From Rana temporaria (taxonomy: Eukaryota > Chordata > Amphibia > Anura > Ranidae): DNA of 64,000 nt. Of this stretch, positions 23,991-34,640 are shown in pieces (within the stretch, counting starts at the first letter, position 1; each line of letters starts with the position of its first letter). Location of the stretch: assembly GCF_905171775.1 (NCBI RefSeq), contig NC_053490.1, positions 31,381,563 to 31,445,562 on the forward strand, given 5' to 3'. Below the pieces are notes generated by a model. It was not told the origin of the DNA, did not search any database, and saw nothing but the letters and a program-made list of their open reading frames with translations. A program made the translations under genes and the position numbers.

Positions 23991-24613
23991 TAGTGTTGAG
24001 CGGAATACGCCATATTCGATTTCGCGATATATCACGAATATATAGCCGAATATTCGTGAAATATTCGCTAAAATCGAATATTCGTGATATTTTATAAAAA
24101 AAAAAAAATTGCGAAATTTCGCTAATGCGAATGCGAAATTGATTGCAAATTTTTGATAACTGTGGTAGGAGAACTCTGATTGGCTCTGATGCAAAAGAAG
24201 GGCGGAGAAAGTATTAGCGAATATTCGGAAATCGAATATTCGGAATATTTTATCAAAAAAAAAATGTTGTGAAATATTTTGACAACTGTGGTAGGAGAAC
24301 TCTGATTGGCTCTGATGCAAAAGAAGGGCGGAGAAAGTATTCGCGAATATTCGGAAATCGAATATTCGCGATTGCGAATATTCGGCAACATAAAAGGATC
24401 GCCTCAGCTTAGCTACTCGGCCCAGGGTCTCTAATCATACCAGCAATGCTTTTAGACGTCGATAGGATGTGATCTGTTTTAAAAATAAATTTGAAAAAAT
24501 ACGAATATTCGGAATAGCGAATATTGGCCGCGAAATTCGAGTTATTCGCGAATTTTCGAATATGCCATATTCGTAACGAATATTCGCAATGCGAATATTC
24601 GTGAGCAACACTA
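23991..24613. mobile_element. hAT-type MITE with ATATTCG motif repeats
   Basis: The ends TAGTGTTGAGC and GTGAGCAACACTA are flanked by a perfect 8-bp duplication ATTGAGAG (23983-23990 and 24614-24621). The interior is built from CGAATATTCG palindromes. One block of about 65 bp (ACTGTGGTAGGAGAACTCTG and onward) is directly repeated at 24159 and 24287. It is non-coding. Confidence 0.9.
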
Positions 24614-24679
24614 ATTGAGAGCCACCTTAAGGCCGTCTTTATACAATAGGCGGGATCTCAAGTGGTTAAGGTGCCCTTT

Positions 24680-25505
24680 TACCTCCTGTGTTGCCAGTTC
24701 CAGCCCATTCTTCCGTGAGCCTCTTCTATGAACTCTGATCTTTAGTTCTTTCTATCGATTTTCTATTGGATTTGAGTCAGGTGATTGGCTGGGCCATTTT
24801 AGCAGCTTTATTTTCTTTCTTTGAAACCAAATACCAAACCAAGTTTCCTTGGCTCTGTGTTTGGGATGATTGTCTTTCTGAAACGTCCTCCCTCGTCTCA
24901 TCTTCATCATCCTGGTAGATGGCGGCAGATTTTTATCAAAAATGTTTTGGTACATTTTTCCATCATTCTTCCTTCAATGATATGAAGTTTGTCCGTACCG
25001 TATGCTGAAAAACAGACCCGCCCCCTCCATGATGTTCCCACCTCCAAACTTTACTGTTGGTATGGGGGGGGGGGGTGTGTTTGGGGTGATGTGGTATTTG
25101 ACCTCCAAACATGGTGTGCATTATGGCATCCAAAAATTTTTAATCTCATCTGACCAGACTATACTCTCCCAATATTTCACAGGCTTGTCTATGCTGGGCA
25201 GCAAACTTTAACATGCGTTTTCTTCATCAATGGAGTCTGGTGAACGTGCATACAGGCCATGGCGATTGAGTACTTGTTGTTGTGTTTGAAACAATTGTAC
25301 CTGCTAATTCCAGGTCTTTCTAAAGCTTTCCACAAGTGGTCCTTGGCTCGCAGAGAACTCTTCTGATAATTTTTTATACTCCTCTGTTAGAAATATTGCG
25401 AGGATCAATATGGTGAAATGATGTTCTTTCCACTTCCAAATTATGGCTCCAACAGTGCTCACTGGAACATTCAAAAATTTTGAAATCCTTCTGTAACCAA
25501 TGCCA
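24680..25505 (-). pseudogene. Tc1-like transposase, catalytic domain remnant
   Basis: On the minus strand, 24752-24955 translates to a piece holding DNHPKHRAKETW and WPSQSPDSNPIEN, the second Asp and the following DSNPIEN signature of the Tc1 DDE/D domain. Further matching sequence extends rightward in other frames to the B insertion at 25511 and on to about 26300. Stops and frameshifts mean no active enzyme. It has a different sequence from the Tc1 element at 28512. Confidence 0.8.
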
Positions 25506-25510
25506 TCAGT

Positions 25511-26240
25511 GGGCTAGATTCAGGTATCATTTACGGCGGCGTATCTCCAGATACGCCGCCGTAATTTCAAATCTGCGTCGGCGTAGCTTTACGCCGATTC
25601 TCCAAGGCAGATACGTCGAAAAAATAGGCTTCCTCCGCCGACGTAACTTGAATGCGGCGGCGTATAATTGTGTGCAATATTACGTTGGCCGCTAGGGGCG
25701 CTTCCGTTGTTTTCGGCGTAGAATATGCAAATTACCTAGATACGCCGATTCACAAACGTACGTACGCCCGGCGCAATTTATTTACGTCGTTTACGTTAGG
25801 CTTTTTTTGCGTAAGGTTGCTCCTGCTATTAGGAGGCGTAGCCAATGTTAAGTATGGACATCGTTCCCGCTTCGAAATTTTAATTTTTTACGTTGTTTGC
25901 GTAAGTCGTTCGCGAATAGGGCTGGACGTAATTTACATTCACGTCGAAACCAATGCGTTGTTGCGCCGTACTTGGGAGCAATGCACACTGGGATATGTAG
26001 ACAGACGGCGCATACAAAACGTCAATCACGTCAGGTCATCATAGATTTACATAAAACACGCCCCCCTTCCACATTTGAATTACGCGCGCTTACGCCGGCC
26101 CCATTTATGCTACGCCGCCGCAACTTACGGAGCAAGTGCTTTGTGAATACTGCACTTGCTCCTGTAAGTTGAGTCGGCGTAGCGTAAATACAATACGCTG
26201 CGCCGCCGTAACTATGCGCGCCCCTACCTGAATCTAGCCC
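25511..26240 (+). mobile_element. B-family GC-rich MITE, copy 2
   Basis: The ends GGGCTAGATTCAGG and CCTGAATCTAGCCC are flanked by AGT on both sides (25508-25510 and 26241-26243). It interrupts the Tc1 transposase remnant. The family core words CGCTAGGGGCG and TTGCGTAAGTCGT are present. Confidence 0.88.
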
Positions 26241-26671
26241 AGTATGTTTAGTAACAATAAGGTTGCAAAGGTCTTGAGAGAGCACTTTGCTTTTACCCAT
26301 CAATAGATGTTTTTTGTGTGACACCTTGGTAATGAGACACCTTTTTTTTTTAGGGCATCAGTTGAGACTGGACCAGCTGATATTAATTTGGGGCAGGATT
26401 GCTTTCTAATTACTGATAGATTTCATCTGGTGTCTTGGCTTTCCATGTCTTTTTGCACCTCCCTTTCTCCATGTGTTCAATACTTTTTCCTGTGTCATTC
26501 CAATTTATTACACATAACTTCTGAACTTATTTGTTTTGGTGTTTTTGTATGTATGGATGGGTATGGGTTGTTACCGACATCTGGTGAAAATGTCATCTCA
26601 ATAACCTTTAGAAACATATTTACCTAGACAAATGGTGACGTGTTCAATACTTATTTTACTCGCTTTATATA

Positions 26672-26674
26672 CTA

Positions 26675-26714
<40 letters not shown>
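26672..26714. repeat. TA microsatellite
   Basis: A (TA)n run directly follows the right end of the Tc1 element, mirroring the run at its left end. This agrees with insertion into an existing TA tract. Confidence 0.9.
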
Positions 26715-26719
<5 letters not shown>

Positions 26720-26739
26720 CATATGTCTATACTGTAGCT

Positions 26740-27250
26740 GCTGGCTTTTTAATAATAGGACACTTACCTGTCCTGGAGTCCAGCGATGACAGTACCACTG
26801 CCAGCCAATGTCGGGTGCAGCTGCCGCCATTGCTGGTAAGGGAACCCCGCAGTCAAGCCTTGCAGCTACACAGCCGGTTCCCTACTACGCAAATGCGCAA
26901 AGCACGCTGCGCTTCCTGAATAGCGTGGCGGCAGGGGGGGAGGGTAAGGGAGCCGAACTTCTGATATATGCTGCAGCGGCGGCGTCCAATGGAAGTGGGA
27001 AAGGGGGATCTCTCAGAAACAGGTCCCCCTTCCCCCCTCCCCCCGAAAGGTACCAAATGTGGCACCAGAGGGGGAGAGGAATCAGATGAGCAGAAATTTT
27101 TCTTCATTTCAGCTGTCAGTGGGGGAATCCTGCTGACAGCTAAAAGAACTGAGTCTGAAAGTATTGGAAAGCATTTGCACGAGTATTGGCACTCAGCCAA
27201 ATATTCATGCAGAGGGCGTCTAGCGGGGTGGAATGTACTGGGCCAGAGTT
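26740..27250. repeat. GC-rich repeat, unclassified
   Basis: TTACCTGTCCTGGAGTCCAG and AAGGTACCAAATGTGGCACC are phrases I associate with dispersed frog repeats. CAGCTGTCAGTGGGGGAATC and CTGCTGACAGCT pair locally. I could not place its ends. Confidence 0.4.
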
Positions 27251-27259
27251 AGGCTTTAA

Positions 27260-28274
27260 CCACTTCCATACCAGGCACTTACGCCCCTTCCTGCCCAAGC
27301 CAATTTTTAACTTTCTGCGCTGTCGCTGTTTAAATGACAATTGCGCGGTCATGCTACACTGTACCCAAACAGAATTTTTATCATTTTGTTCCCACAAATA
27401 GAGTTTTCTTTTGGTGGTATTTGATCGCCTCTGGGGTTTTTATTTTTTTGCTATACAAATAAAAAAAAGACCGGAAATTTTGAAAAAAAAATTATTTTTT
27501 ATTTTTTTTCTGTTATAAAATTTTGTAAATAAGTACGTTTTCTCCTTTACTGATAGGCACTGATAAGGCGGCACTGACGGGCACTGATAAGGCAGCAGCG
27601 ATGAGGTGGGGCCAATGAGGTGGCACTGACGATGGGCACTGATATGCGGCACTGATGGGCACTGGTAGGTGGCACTGTTGGGTGGCACTGATATGCAAAA
27701 CTGATGGGCATTGATAGGGCATTGATAGGCGGCACTGATGGGCACTCATGGGTGGCACAGTTGGGCACTGATAGGCGACACTGATGGGCACTGAAAGGCT
27801 GCAATGGTGGGCACTGATGGGCATCGATACATGGCACGTATGGGCACTGACATGCGCCACTGATATGCAACACTGATGGGTATCTCTGGTGGCACTGGCA
27901 GGGATTTTGAGTAGGCACTGGTTGTCAGCTGCCTGGGCATTGATTGACAGCTGCCTTGGCACAGGTTGGCATTCCCTGGTGGTCTAGGGGGCATACCTGG
28001 TGGTCCAGTGTGGATGCCCATCCCTGGTGGTCCTGGGCGGCATGCTGGTGGTCCTGTGCAGTGATCCGGGGGGGGGGGGGGGAAGCGCTGATAAACTCTC
28101 AGCACATACCCCCCCTGTGAGGAGAGCAGCCGATCGGCTCTCCTCCTCGATCAGCGGCTCTTCCTGTTTACATTGTGATCAGCCGTAGGCTCTTTACCAA
28201 GATCAGTGTAGCGGTGTGTCAGACTGACACACCGCATCACCGTGATGCGCGGCCTGCAGGACGTCAATAAATGG
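27260..28274 (+). mobile_element. G-family element with internal minisatellite
   Basis: The left end CCACTTCCATACCAGGCAC after TTAA (27256-27259) and GACAATTGCGCGGTCATGC match the G family. The middle has expanded into a repeat of GGCACTGATGGGCACTGATA type (27550-27910). The right end, near GACGTCAATAAATGGTT, is decayed and lacks TTAA. The frames of Cys/Ser/Pro/Val-rich protein across it are artefacts. Confidence 0.65.
27550..27912. repeat. GGCACTGAT minisatellite
   Basis: Units of about 10-12 and 22-24 bp built on GGCACTGATGGGCACTGATA repeat imperfectly. The reverse complement forms the array at 34010-34280. Confidence 0.85.
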
Positions 28275-28484
28275 TTGCCTGAACTTTTGCAGACGCCATT
28301 TTTTTGTTTTCTGTCATTTTGAAAGTGTAAATGATGGAAATAAAATCTAACATTTTTGACATATTATAAGAATGTCTAATCTGTAATTTGATGCCTTTTG
28401 GAGATTTTTCCATCTTTCCTTGGCTTCATTATGCACATTAATACAAATTTTTACCTGGGGTGCCCAAACTTTCGATCCCCACTG
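28262..28484 (-). mobile_element. Solo end of another Tc1-like element
   Basis: TGCCCAAACTTTCGATCCCC, then ACTG and TA, is the outer end of a Tc1 inverted repeat. GAACTTTTGCAGACGCCATT near 28281 is its inner part. No matching other end is nearby. It lies only 27 bp from the next Tc1 element. Confidence 0.55.
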
Positions 28485-28818
28485 TATGTATAGATGGTAA
28501 TTACATATATACAGTATCTCACAAAAGTAAGTACACCCCTCACATTTTTGTAAATATTTTCTTCTATCTTTTCATGTGACAACACTGAAGAAATGACACT
28601 TTGCTACAATGAAATGTAATGAGTGTACAGCTTGTATAACAGTGTAAATTTGCTGTCCCCTCAAAATAACTCAACACACAGCCATTAATGTCTAAACCAC
28701 TGGCAACAAAAGTGAGTACACCCCTAAGTGAAAATGTCCAAATTGGGCCCAAAGTGTCAATATTTTGTGTGGCCACCATTATTCTCCAGCACTGCCTTAT
28801 CCTTCTTGGGCATGGAGT

Positions 28819-30155
28819 TCACCAGAGCCTCACAGGTTGCCACTGGAGTCTCTTCCACTCCTCCATGATGACATCACAGAGCTGGTGGATGTTAGAGACC
28901 TTGCGCTCCTCCACCTTGAGGATGCCCCACAGATGCCCAATAGGGTTTAGGTCTGGAGACATGCTTGGCCAGGTTATCACCTTTACCTTCAGCTTCTTTA
29001 GCAAGACAGTGGTTGTCTTGGAGTTGTGTTTGGGGTCGTTATCTTGTTGGAATACTGCCCTGCGGCCCAGTCTCTGAAGGGAGGGGATCATGCTCTGCTT
29101 CAGTATGTCACAGCACATGTCATTCATGGTTCCCTCAATGATCTGTAGCTCCCCAGTGCCGGCAGCACTCATGCAGCCCCAGACCATGACACTCCCACCA
29201 CCATGCTTGACTGTAAGCAAAACACACTTGTCTTTGTACTCCTCACCTGGTTGCCGCAAACACACACGCTTGACACCATCTGACACCAAATACGTTTATC
29301 TTGGTCTCATCAGACCACAGGAGATGGTTCCAGCAATCCATGTCCTTAGTCTGCTTATCTTCAGCAAACTGTGGGCTTTCTTGTGCATCATCTTTAGAAA
29401 AGGCTTCTTTCTGGGACGACAGCCATGCAGACCAATTTGATGCAGTGTGCGGCGTATGGTCTGAGCACTGACAAGCTGACCCCCCCACCCCTTATTTCCC
29501 AAAGACAACCTCTGGATATGATGCTGAGCATGTGCACTCAACTTCTTTGGTCAACCATGGCGAGGCCTGTTCTGGGTGGAACCTGTCCTGTTAAACCGCT
29601 GTATGGTCTTTCAGGGTCTTGGCAACAGTGGCAGCTGGTTGCAGACAGACGGGCTTGTGCGGGTGGCAGGCAGTGGCTTCTGTCTTCTCTCAGCATTACG
29701 GTGGCTTCTGCCATGTGGCTCCTCCCTCCTCATCCTAGGCGTCCAATAGTATCGCCTGTCCTTTTAGCCAATCGGGTGACTGGTGTCAAAACCCACTTCC
29801 TGATTGGCTGGGAGGAGGACCAGTGTTACAACAGTGAATATTGATTTACTGTTGTAACACACCTGGGTGGGCTCAGAGCGCACTCTCTGCGACCCGAGCC
29901 CACACTTTATTGAAGCCTATTAGAGCCTCTGGCTTTAACCGGTGCTTAAAAAAAAAAACAGCCCCTCTGCATTGGAATCCATGTGCCAGTGTCCTGAAAG
30001 GTGCCAGACGCATGGAAAGGGGAGGCGGCGCTCGTGCGCCACTAATGGATGGGCCGTCCCTGCTTGGCAATCTTCTTATAGCCTAGACCATCTTTATGTA
30101 GAGCAACAATTTTTTTTTTCAGATCCTCAGAGAGTTCTTTGCCATGAGGTGCCAT
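28819..30155 (-). pseudogene. Tc1-like transposase, interrupted
   Basis: Read from 30155 leftward, the N-terminus starts MAPHGKELSEDLKKKIVALH and GYKKIAK, the paired-type helix-turn-helix. It is cut at about 30060 by a GC-rich insertion and resumes near 29660. Catalytic pieces follow in shifting frames: GGSVMVWGCM, FQQDNDPKHNSKTT (an Asp of the DDE triad) and WPSMSPDLNPIGHLW (usually NPIE, here with Gly in place of the catalytic Glu). It ends near 28819. The enzyme would cut and paste its own element at TA. Frame breaks, the insertion and the Glu-to-Gly change make it inactive. Confidence 0.88.
29675..30060. mobile_element. Insertion inside the Tc1 transposase
   Basis: It includes AGGCGTCCAATAGTATCGCC, CCTTTTAGCCAATCGGGTGA and an inverted pair around AACAGTGAATATTGATTTAC. 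The same words in diverged form occur in the elements at 51224-52467 and 55066-56182, so it is probably a short relative. Its edges are approximate. Confidence 0.5.
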
Positions 30156-30639
30156 GTTGAACTTCCAGTGACCAGTAAGAGAGAGTGAGAGCGATAACAC
30201 CAAATTTAACACACCTGCTCCCCATTCACACCCGAGACCTTGTAACACTAACGAGTCACATGACACCGGGGAGGGAAAATGGCTGATTGGGCCCAATTTG
30301 GACATTTTAACTTAGGGGTGTACTCACTTTTGTTGCCAGTTGTTTAGACATTAATGGCTGTGTGTTGAGTTATTTTGAGAGGACAGCAAATGTACACTGT
30401 TATACAAGCTGTACACTCACTACACAACATTGTAGAAAAGCGTAATTTCTTCAGTGTTGTCACATGAAAAGATAGAATAAAATATTTACACAAATGTGAG
30501 GGGTGTACTCACTTTTGTGAGATACTGTACACGGGGACAGCCATGTTAATTCATTCTCATACACTTTATTTTTCCTTTACTAAAATATACAGTACAATAT
30601 GTTAGTTTTGGAAGCCTTGTCCTAAAAAACGACATGGCG

Positions 30640-31000
30640 AGGGCTGAATTCCCCTTTAATGTGGGTCTAGGCGCACTTTGAAGGAATTAATACACGAGGC
30701 CCCCAATGTTTGTTTATTGAAGTGAGAAAGTTAATGAAGTGAGAAGTAAAATAATGGGTGTCACATATATATTACATTTCCCCCGTCGTATGAGGCGCAC
30801 ACCAAACATCTGCAGTGCGGGGAGCGGGGGAAGGCGGGGGCGTACGCGCTCAGCACGGCGGCGAGGGCAGAGCCATGTCCTCACTTTCTCTCCGGTGACA
30901 ATTATTTTCAATGTCTAAGGATCAGCGCCGGGTTTTAAATTTGATTTTCACTTCCCTGGCATGTAAACCTATATAGAGAAAAAATAAACAGACATTCGAA
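30640..31000. promoter_or_regulatory. Single-copy island with GC-rich core, candidate promoter or enhancer
   Basis: The region has a GC-rich, CpG-bearing core (30780-30880: CCCCCGTCGTATGAGG, GGGGGCGTACGCGCTCAGC) next to AT-rich sequence with ATTATTTTCAATG and TTTAAATTTGATTTTC. No repeat ends are visible. It lies about 5.1 kb upstream of the wnt11 ATG and could contain the first, non-coding wnt11 exon or a regulatory element. CTCCG|GTGACA at 30894 is a conceivable donor, but weak. Role inferred only. Confidence 0.3.
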
Positions 31001-31141
31001 TCCGGCCATATGTAGAGGGTTAAAGAATAGAGGGGGGGGGGGGATCGACGCAGTCAGAAGAATAATTCAAGCCATACGTTTTAGTGTTGTCCTTATAGAA
31101 AGGGGTAAAGGCTTAAAGGAAAATTATAGTCTCTTTACAGT

Positions 31142-31142
31142 G

Positions 31143-31173
<31 letters not shown>

Positions 31174-31260
31174 TATATTTATAATTGTATAAAAGTAATT
31201 AAGGTACCTTGCAATAAAAGAGGTGCTTAGATTGCATCACCAATGTGTGTATATGTACAT

Positions 31261-31326
<66 letters not shown>

Positions 31327-31419
31327 TATTATGTATATTTATTATTGTATAAATGTAATTAAGGTATCCTGCAATAGAAGAGGTGTGTACATTACATCAC
31401 CAATGTGTATATATACAGA

Positions 31420-31480
<61 letters not shown>
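31142..31480. repeat. TA microsatellites within a local duplication
   Basis: (TA)n runs at 31142-31170, 31264-31322 and 31424-31480 are separated by copies of TAATTAAGGTACCTTGCAAT and its variant TAATTAAGGTATCCTGCAAT. The unit of about 165 bp is therefore tandemly duplicated. Confidence 0.85.
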
Positions 31481-31481
<1 letters not shown>

Positions 31482-32660
31482 GGGCCAGATTCAGAAAGAT
31501 CAGCGGATCTTTCTGCTGGCGTAACATCATTTACGTTACGCCGCCGCAAGTTTTTCAGGCAAGTGCTTTATTCACAAAGCACTTGCCTGTAAAGTTGCGG
31601 CGGCGTAGCGTAAATCACGCGGCGGAATTCAAATTCGGCGGGTAGGGGGCGTGTATCATTTAAATGAAGCGCGTCCCCGCGCCGAACAAACTGCGCATGC
31701 GCCGTTCCTGTAAAATATCCCAGTGTGCATTGCTCCAAATGACGTCGCAAGGACGTCATTGGTTTCGACGTGAACGTAATTGACGTCCAGCCCCATTCAC
31801 GGACGAGTTACGCAAACGACGTAAAATTTTCAAATTGCGACGCGGGGACGACGGCCATGCTTAACATAGGATACGCCACCTAGGGGGCATGTTTATCTTT
31901 ACGCGGCGTATCTCTTACGGAAATGGCGTATCTTTACTGCGACGGGCAAGCGTATGTTCGCGAATCGGCGTATCTACTCATTTGCTTATTCTACGCCAAA
32001 CTCAATGGAAGCGCCACCTAGCGGCCAGCGTAAATATTGCACCCTAAGATACGACGGCGCAGGCCTTAGTCTTAGTACGCTGTTGGATCATAGATGCATT
32101 TTTCCGCCGGCCGCTAGGTGGCGTTTCCGTCGAAATCTGCGTTGGGTATGCAAATTAGCTAGTTACGGCGATCCACGAACGTACGTCCGGCCGGTGCATT
32201 TTTTTACGTCGTTTACGTTCAGCTTTTTCCGGCGTATAGTTACCCCTGCTATTATGAGACGTACTCAATGTTAAGTATGGCCGTCGTTCCCGCGTACAAT
32301 TTTGAATTTTTTGCATCGTTTGCGTAAGTCGTTCGCGAGTAGGAATTTGCATAGAATGACGTCACCGTCGCAAGCATTGGCTTGTTCCGGGTTAATTTCG
32401 AGCATGCGCACTGGGATACCCCCACGGACGGTGCATGCGCAGTTAACGTCGGGTCACAACGTATTTGCATAAAACACGCCCCCATCACTTCCATTTGAAT
32501 TCCGCGCCCTTACGCCGCAAAAGAAACACTACGCCGCCGTAACTTACGGCGCAAATTAGTTGAGGATTCAAACCAAAAAAAAGTAAGTTACAGCGGCGTA
32601 GTGTATCTTAGATACGCTACGCCCTGCGCATTAATGCGCCGATGTACGTGGATCTGCCCC
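31482..32660. mobile_element. Two B-family elements head to head
   Basis: The left half (31482 to about 32060) is a minus-orientation B copy, with CGCCACCTAGCGGCC near 32012. The right half (about 32060-32660) is a plus-orientation copy, with CGGCCGCTAGGTGGCG near 32107. Both outer ends are present (GGGCCAGATTCAG, GGATCTGCCCC), but the inner ends are lost at the junction. The result is an inverted pair of about 560-bp arms. Confidence 0.75.
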
Positions 32661-32877
32661 GAGTTGTCTATAACTCTCCGGTGGCCTGATATAGGTATGT
32701 ATCTCCTATGCTCCTCAGCTCCATCTAGTGACCATAAAGTGGTATTTTACTACTCCCTTATAATAAAAAGAACATTATTTCAAAAGAGAAAATAGCCCAA
32801 AGAACATTCATTGTTCCCTCCAATCCACAAAACAAATGTGCATGTAGATTCTCAGGCCAAATGGCTATGCAAATTAA

Positions 32878-33717
32878 GCCCTTCATGACCGCGCTGTAGC
32901 CAAATGACGGACACACTTTGCTGGGAGGCCATCATATGAAGTCTTCCCGTACTGCCTGTGCGCCCCCTGCGGCGTGTATTGGCAGTGATCTATGATTGGG
33001 GTAAAGAGCCAATCGGGGTAAAGAGTCGGCTCTTTACCACGTGATCAGCTGTGTCCAATCACAACTGATCACACATGTAACCAAGATTTGCTGGTTATTG
33101 GCAATCCTACCCTCACATCTCTATGACCGTCGGAGGACCTGGCGCGACTTTATGACGTCACGCCCTGTACCCGGAAGTAAACAAAGCCGCTATCGCGGCT
33201 GTCGGCATGTAATCGGTGATTTTTTTTTCACAATCTCATGCTTGTAAGCCTGTAGGAGAGATGTGGGGTCTTATTGACCCCACATCTCTTCATAAAGAGG
33301 ACCTGTCACAGTGATTTCTATTACAAGGGATGTGTACATTCCTTGTAATAGGAATAAAAGTGATCAAAAAAAAAAAAAAAAAATGTCAAAAAAGTGTAAA
33401 AATAAAAAAACTAAGTAAAAAAAAAAATATATATTTAAAACGCCCCTGTCCCGGTCGTTCGCGTGCAGAAGCGAACGCGCATGCAAGTCCCGCCCACATA
33501 TGTTAACACCATTCAAACCCCACATGTGAGGTATCATCGCGTGCGTTAGAGCGTGTGCAACAATTCTAGCACTAGAACTCCTCTGTAACTCAAAAATAGT
33601 AAAAAATAGTAAAAAAAAATATATAATGTTTGGGGGTTCTGATTAATTTTCTAGCAAAAAAATTGTGATTTTTACATAAAGGAGAAAAGTGCCAAAATAG
33701 GCCCGGTAACGAAGTGG
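32878..33717. mobile_element. G-related element flanked by TTAA
   Basis: GCCCTTCATGACCGCGCTG on the left and CCCGGTAACGAAGTGG on the right are flanked by TTAA (32874-32877 and 33718-33721). The inner palindrome ATTACAAGGGATGTGTACAT/CCTTGTAAT and a poly-A run at 33366-33383 are visible. It is non-coding. Confidence 0.7.
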
Positions 33718-33984
33718 TTAATTTCCTTGAAGAGCACTGAAGTTTTCACACACTTGGTTCACCCAGTCCCCCTTTTGTATAAGGGTTTGCCAGTTGGCCT
33801 TTTTTTTTGCACAACTTTTTTCATGCACTTTTTTGGAACGTAATCGTATATTTTTCACTTTATGAGTCATTCTATTAATATTTTTTTTATTTATTTTTAT
33901 ACACTTGTTTTTGTAGGAGTGGACTTTATGCCCTTACATTTCTGTCATGTGTATTTTTGCACAGCGAATTGTCTTGTAGATTAG

Positions 33985-34450
33985 TGCACCTGTTTCTTCT
34001 AATTATCACTGCCAATCAGTGTCACCTATCATTTTCATCCATCAGTGCCGCCTAACAGTGCCCACTGCCCATCAGTGCAATTAGTGCTGCCTATTAGTGC
34101 AGCCTCATCAGTGTCCATCAGTGCCACCTTTTTAGTGCCACCTATCGGTGCCCATCAGTGCAGCCTATCAGTGCCCATCAGTGCAGCATATCACTGCCCA
34201 TCAGTGCCACATATCAGTGCAGCCTCTTCAGTGCCTCCTCATCAGTGCCCATCAGTGCCACCTTATCAGTGAACCATATCAGGTAAATAAGGTGAAGAAT
34301 TACTTATTTACAACATTTTATACCAAAATATTTTTCCAAAACTTACGTTCTTTTTTTGTTTGTTTGGCAAAAAATAAAAAACCCGTTGTTAATTAAATGC
34401 CACCAAAAGAAAACTCTATTTGTCTAAAAAATTTTTTTCTAAAAATGATA
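33985..34450 (-). repeat. Reversed G-element fragment with minisatellite
   Basis: The CAGTGCCCATCAGTGCAGCC array (34010-34280), followed by TACCAAAATATTTTTCC and GCCACCAAAAGAAAACTCTA, is the reverse complement of the G element at 27260. Neither terminus is present. Confidence 0.65.
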
Positions 34451-34640
34451 AAAAGTTTGGGTAGTCTGGATCACTTTCATGAGATCTGTGCTATTAAAGA
34501 ATCACCTCCTGCAATGCTGACTTTGATGGGTAACAATGCTGCTCCTCCCTTTCTTGCATGGCCATCCGATTTTCATTCCTTACCCCTCCCTGTTCTGCAC
34601 CCTTAACTACACCTAACCTGTTCACCACCTCATTGATTAA

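Larger units (their letters stand above)
21440..24668 (+). mobile_element. G-family element, interrupted, left part missing
   Basis: TAGTAATGGCGGCGATCTGC near 21441 through to GGCGGGATCTCAAGTGG, followed by TTAA, near 24651-24671 matches the second half of the G element at 11159-12146. Two other elements lie inside it at 21542-23636 and 23991-24613. The left end is absent, so its junction with the Tc1 element is a deletion breakpoint. Confidence 0.7.
21329..26663 (-). mobile_element. Tc1-like transposon remnant, host of nested elements
   Basis: The left end GCGGGTAAAATAAGTATTGA at 21329 and the right end TCAATACTTATTTTACTCGC ending at 26663 are inverted repeats. TA runs flank both. The transposase is on the minus strand and decayed. 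It is interrupted by a G element (containing two further elements) and by a B element. Removing those leaves about 1.5 kb, the normal size of Tc1 elements, although sequence next to the left end seems deleted. Confidence 0.75.
28512..30528 (-). mobile_element. Tc1-like transposon with IR/DR ends
   Basis: CAGTATCTCACAAAAGT and ACTTTTGTGAGATACTG are flanked by TA (28510-28511 and 30529-30530). Inverted repeats of about 230 bp carry the word AGTACACCCCT at an outer (28530, 30502) and an inner (28714, 30315) position, the IR/DR arrangement known from Sleeping Beauty-type elements. The transposase is on the minus strand and contains an insertion of about 385 bp. The unit without it would be about 1.63 kb. 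Confidence 0.88.
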
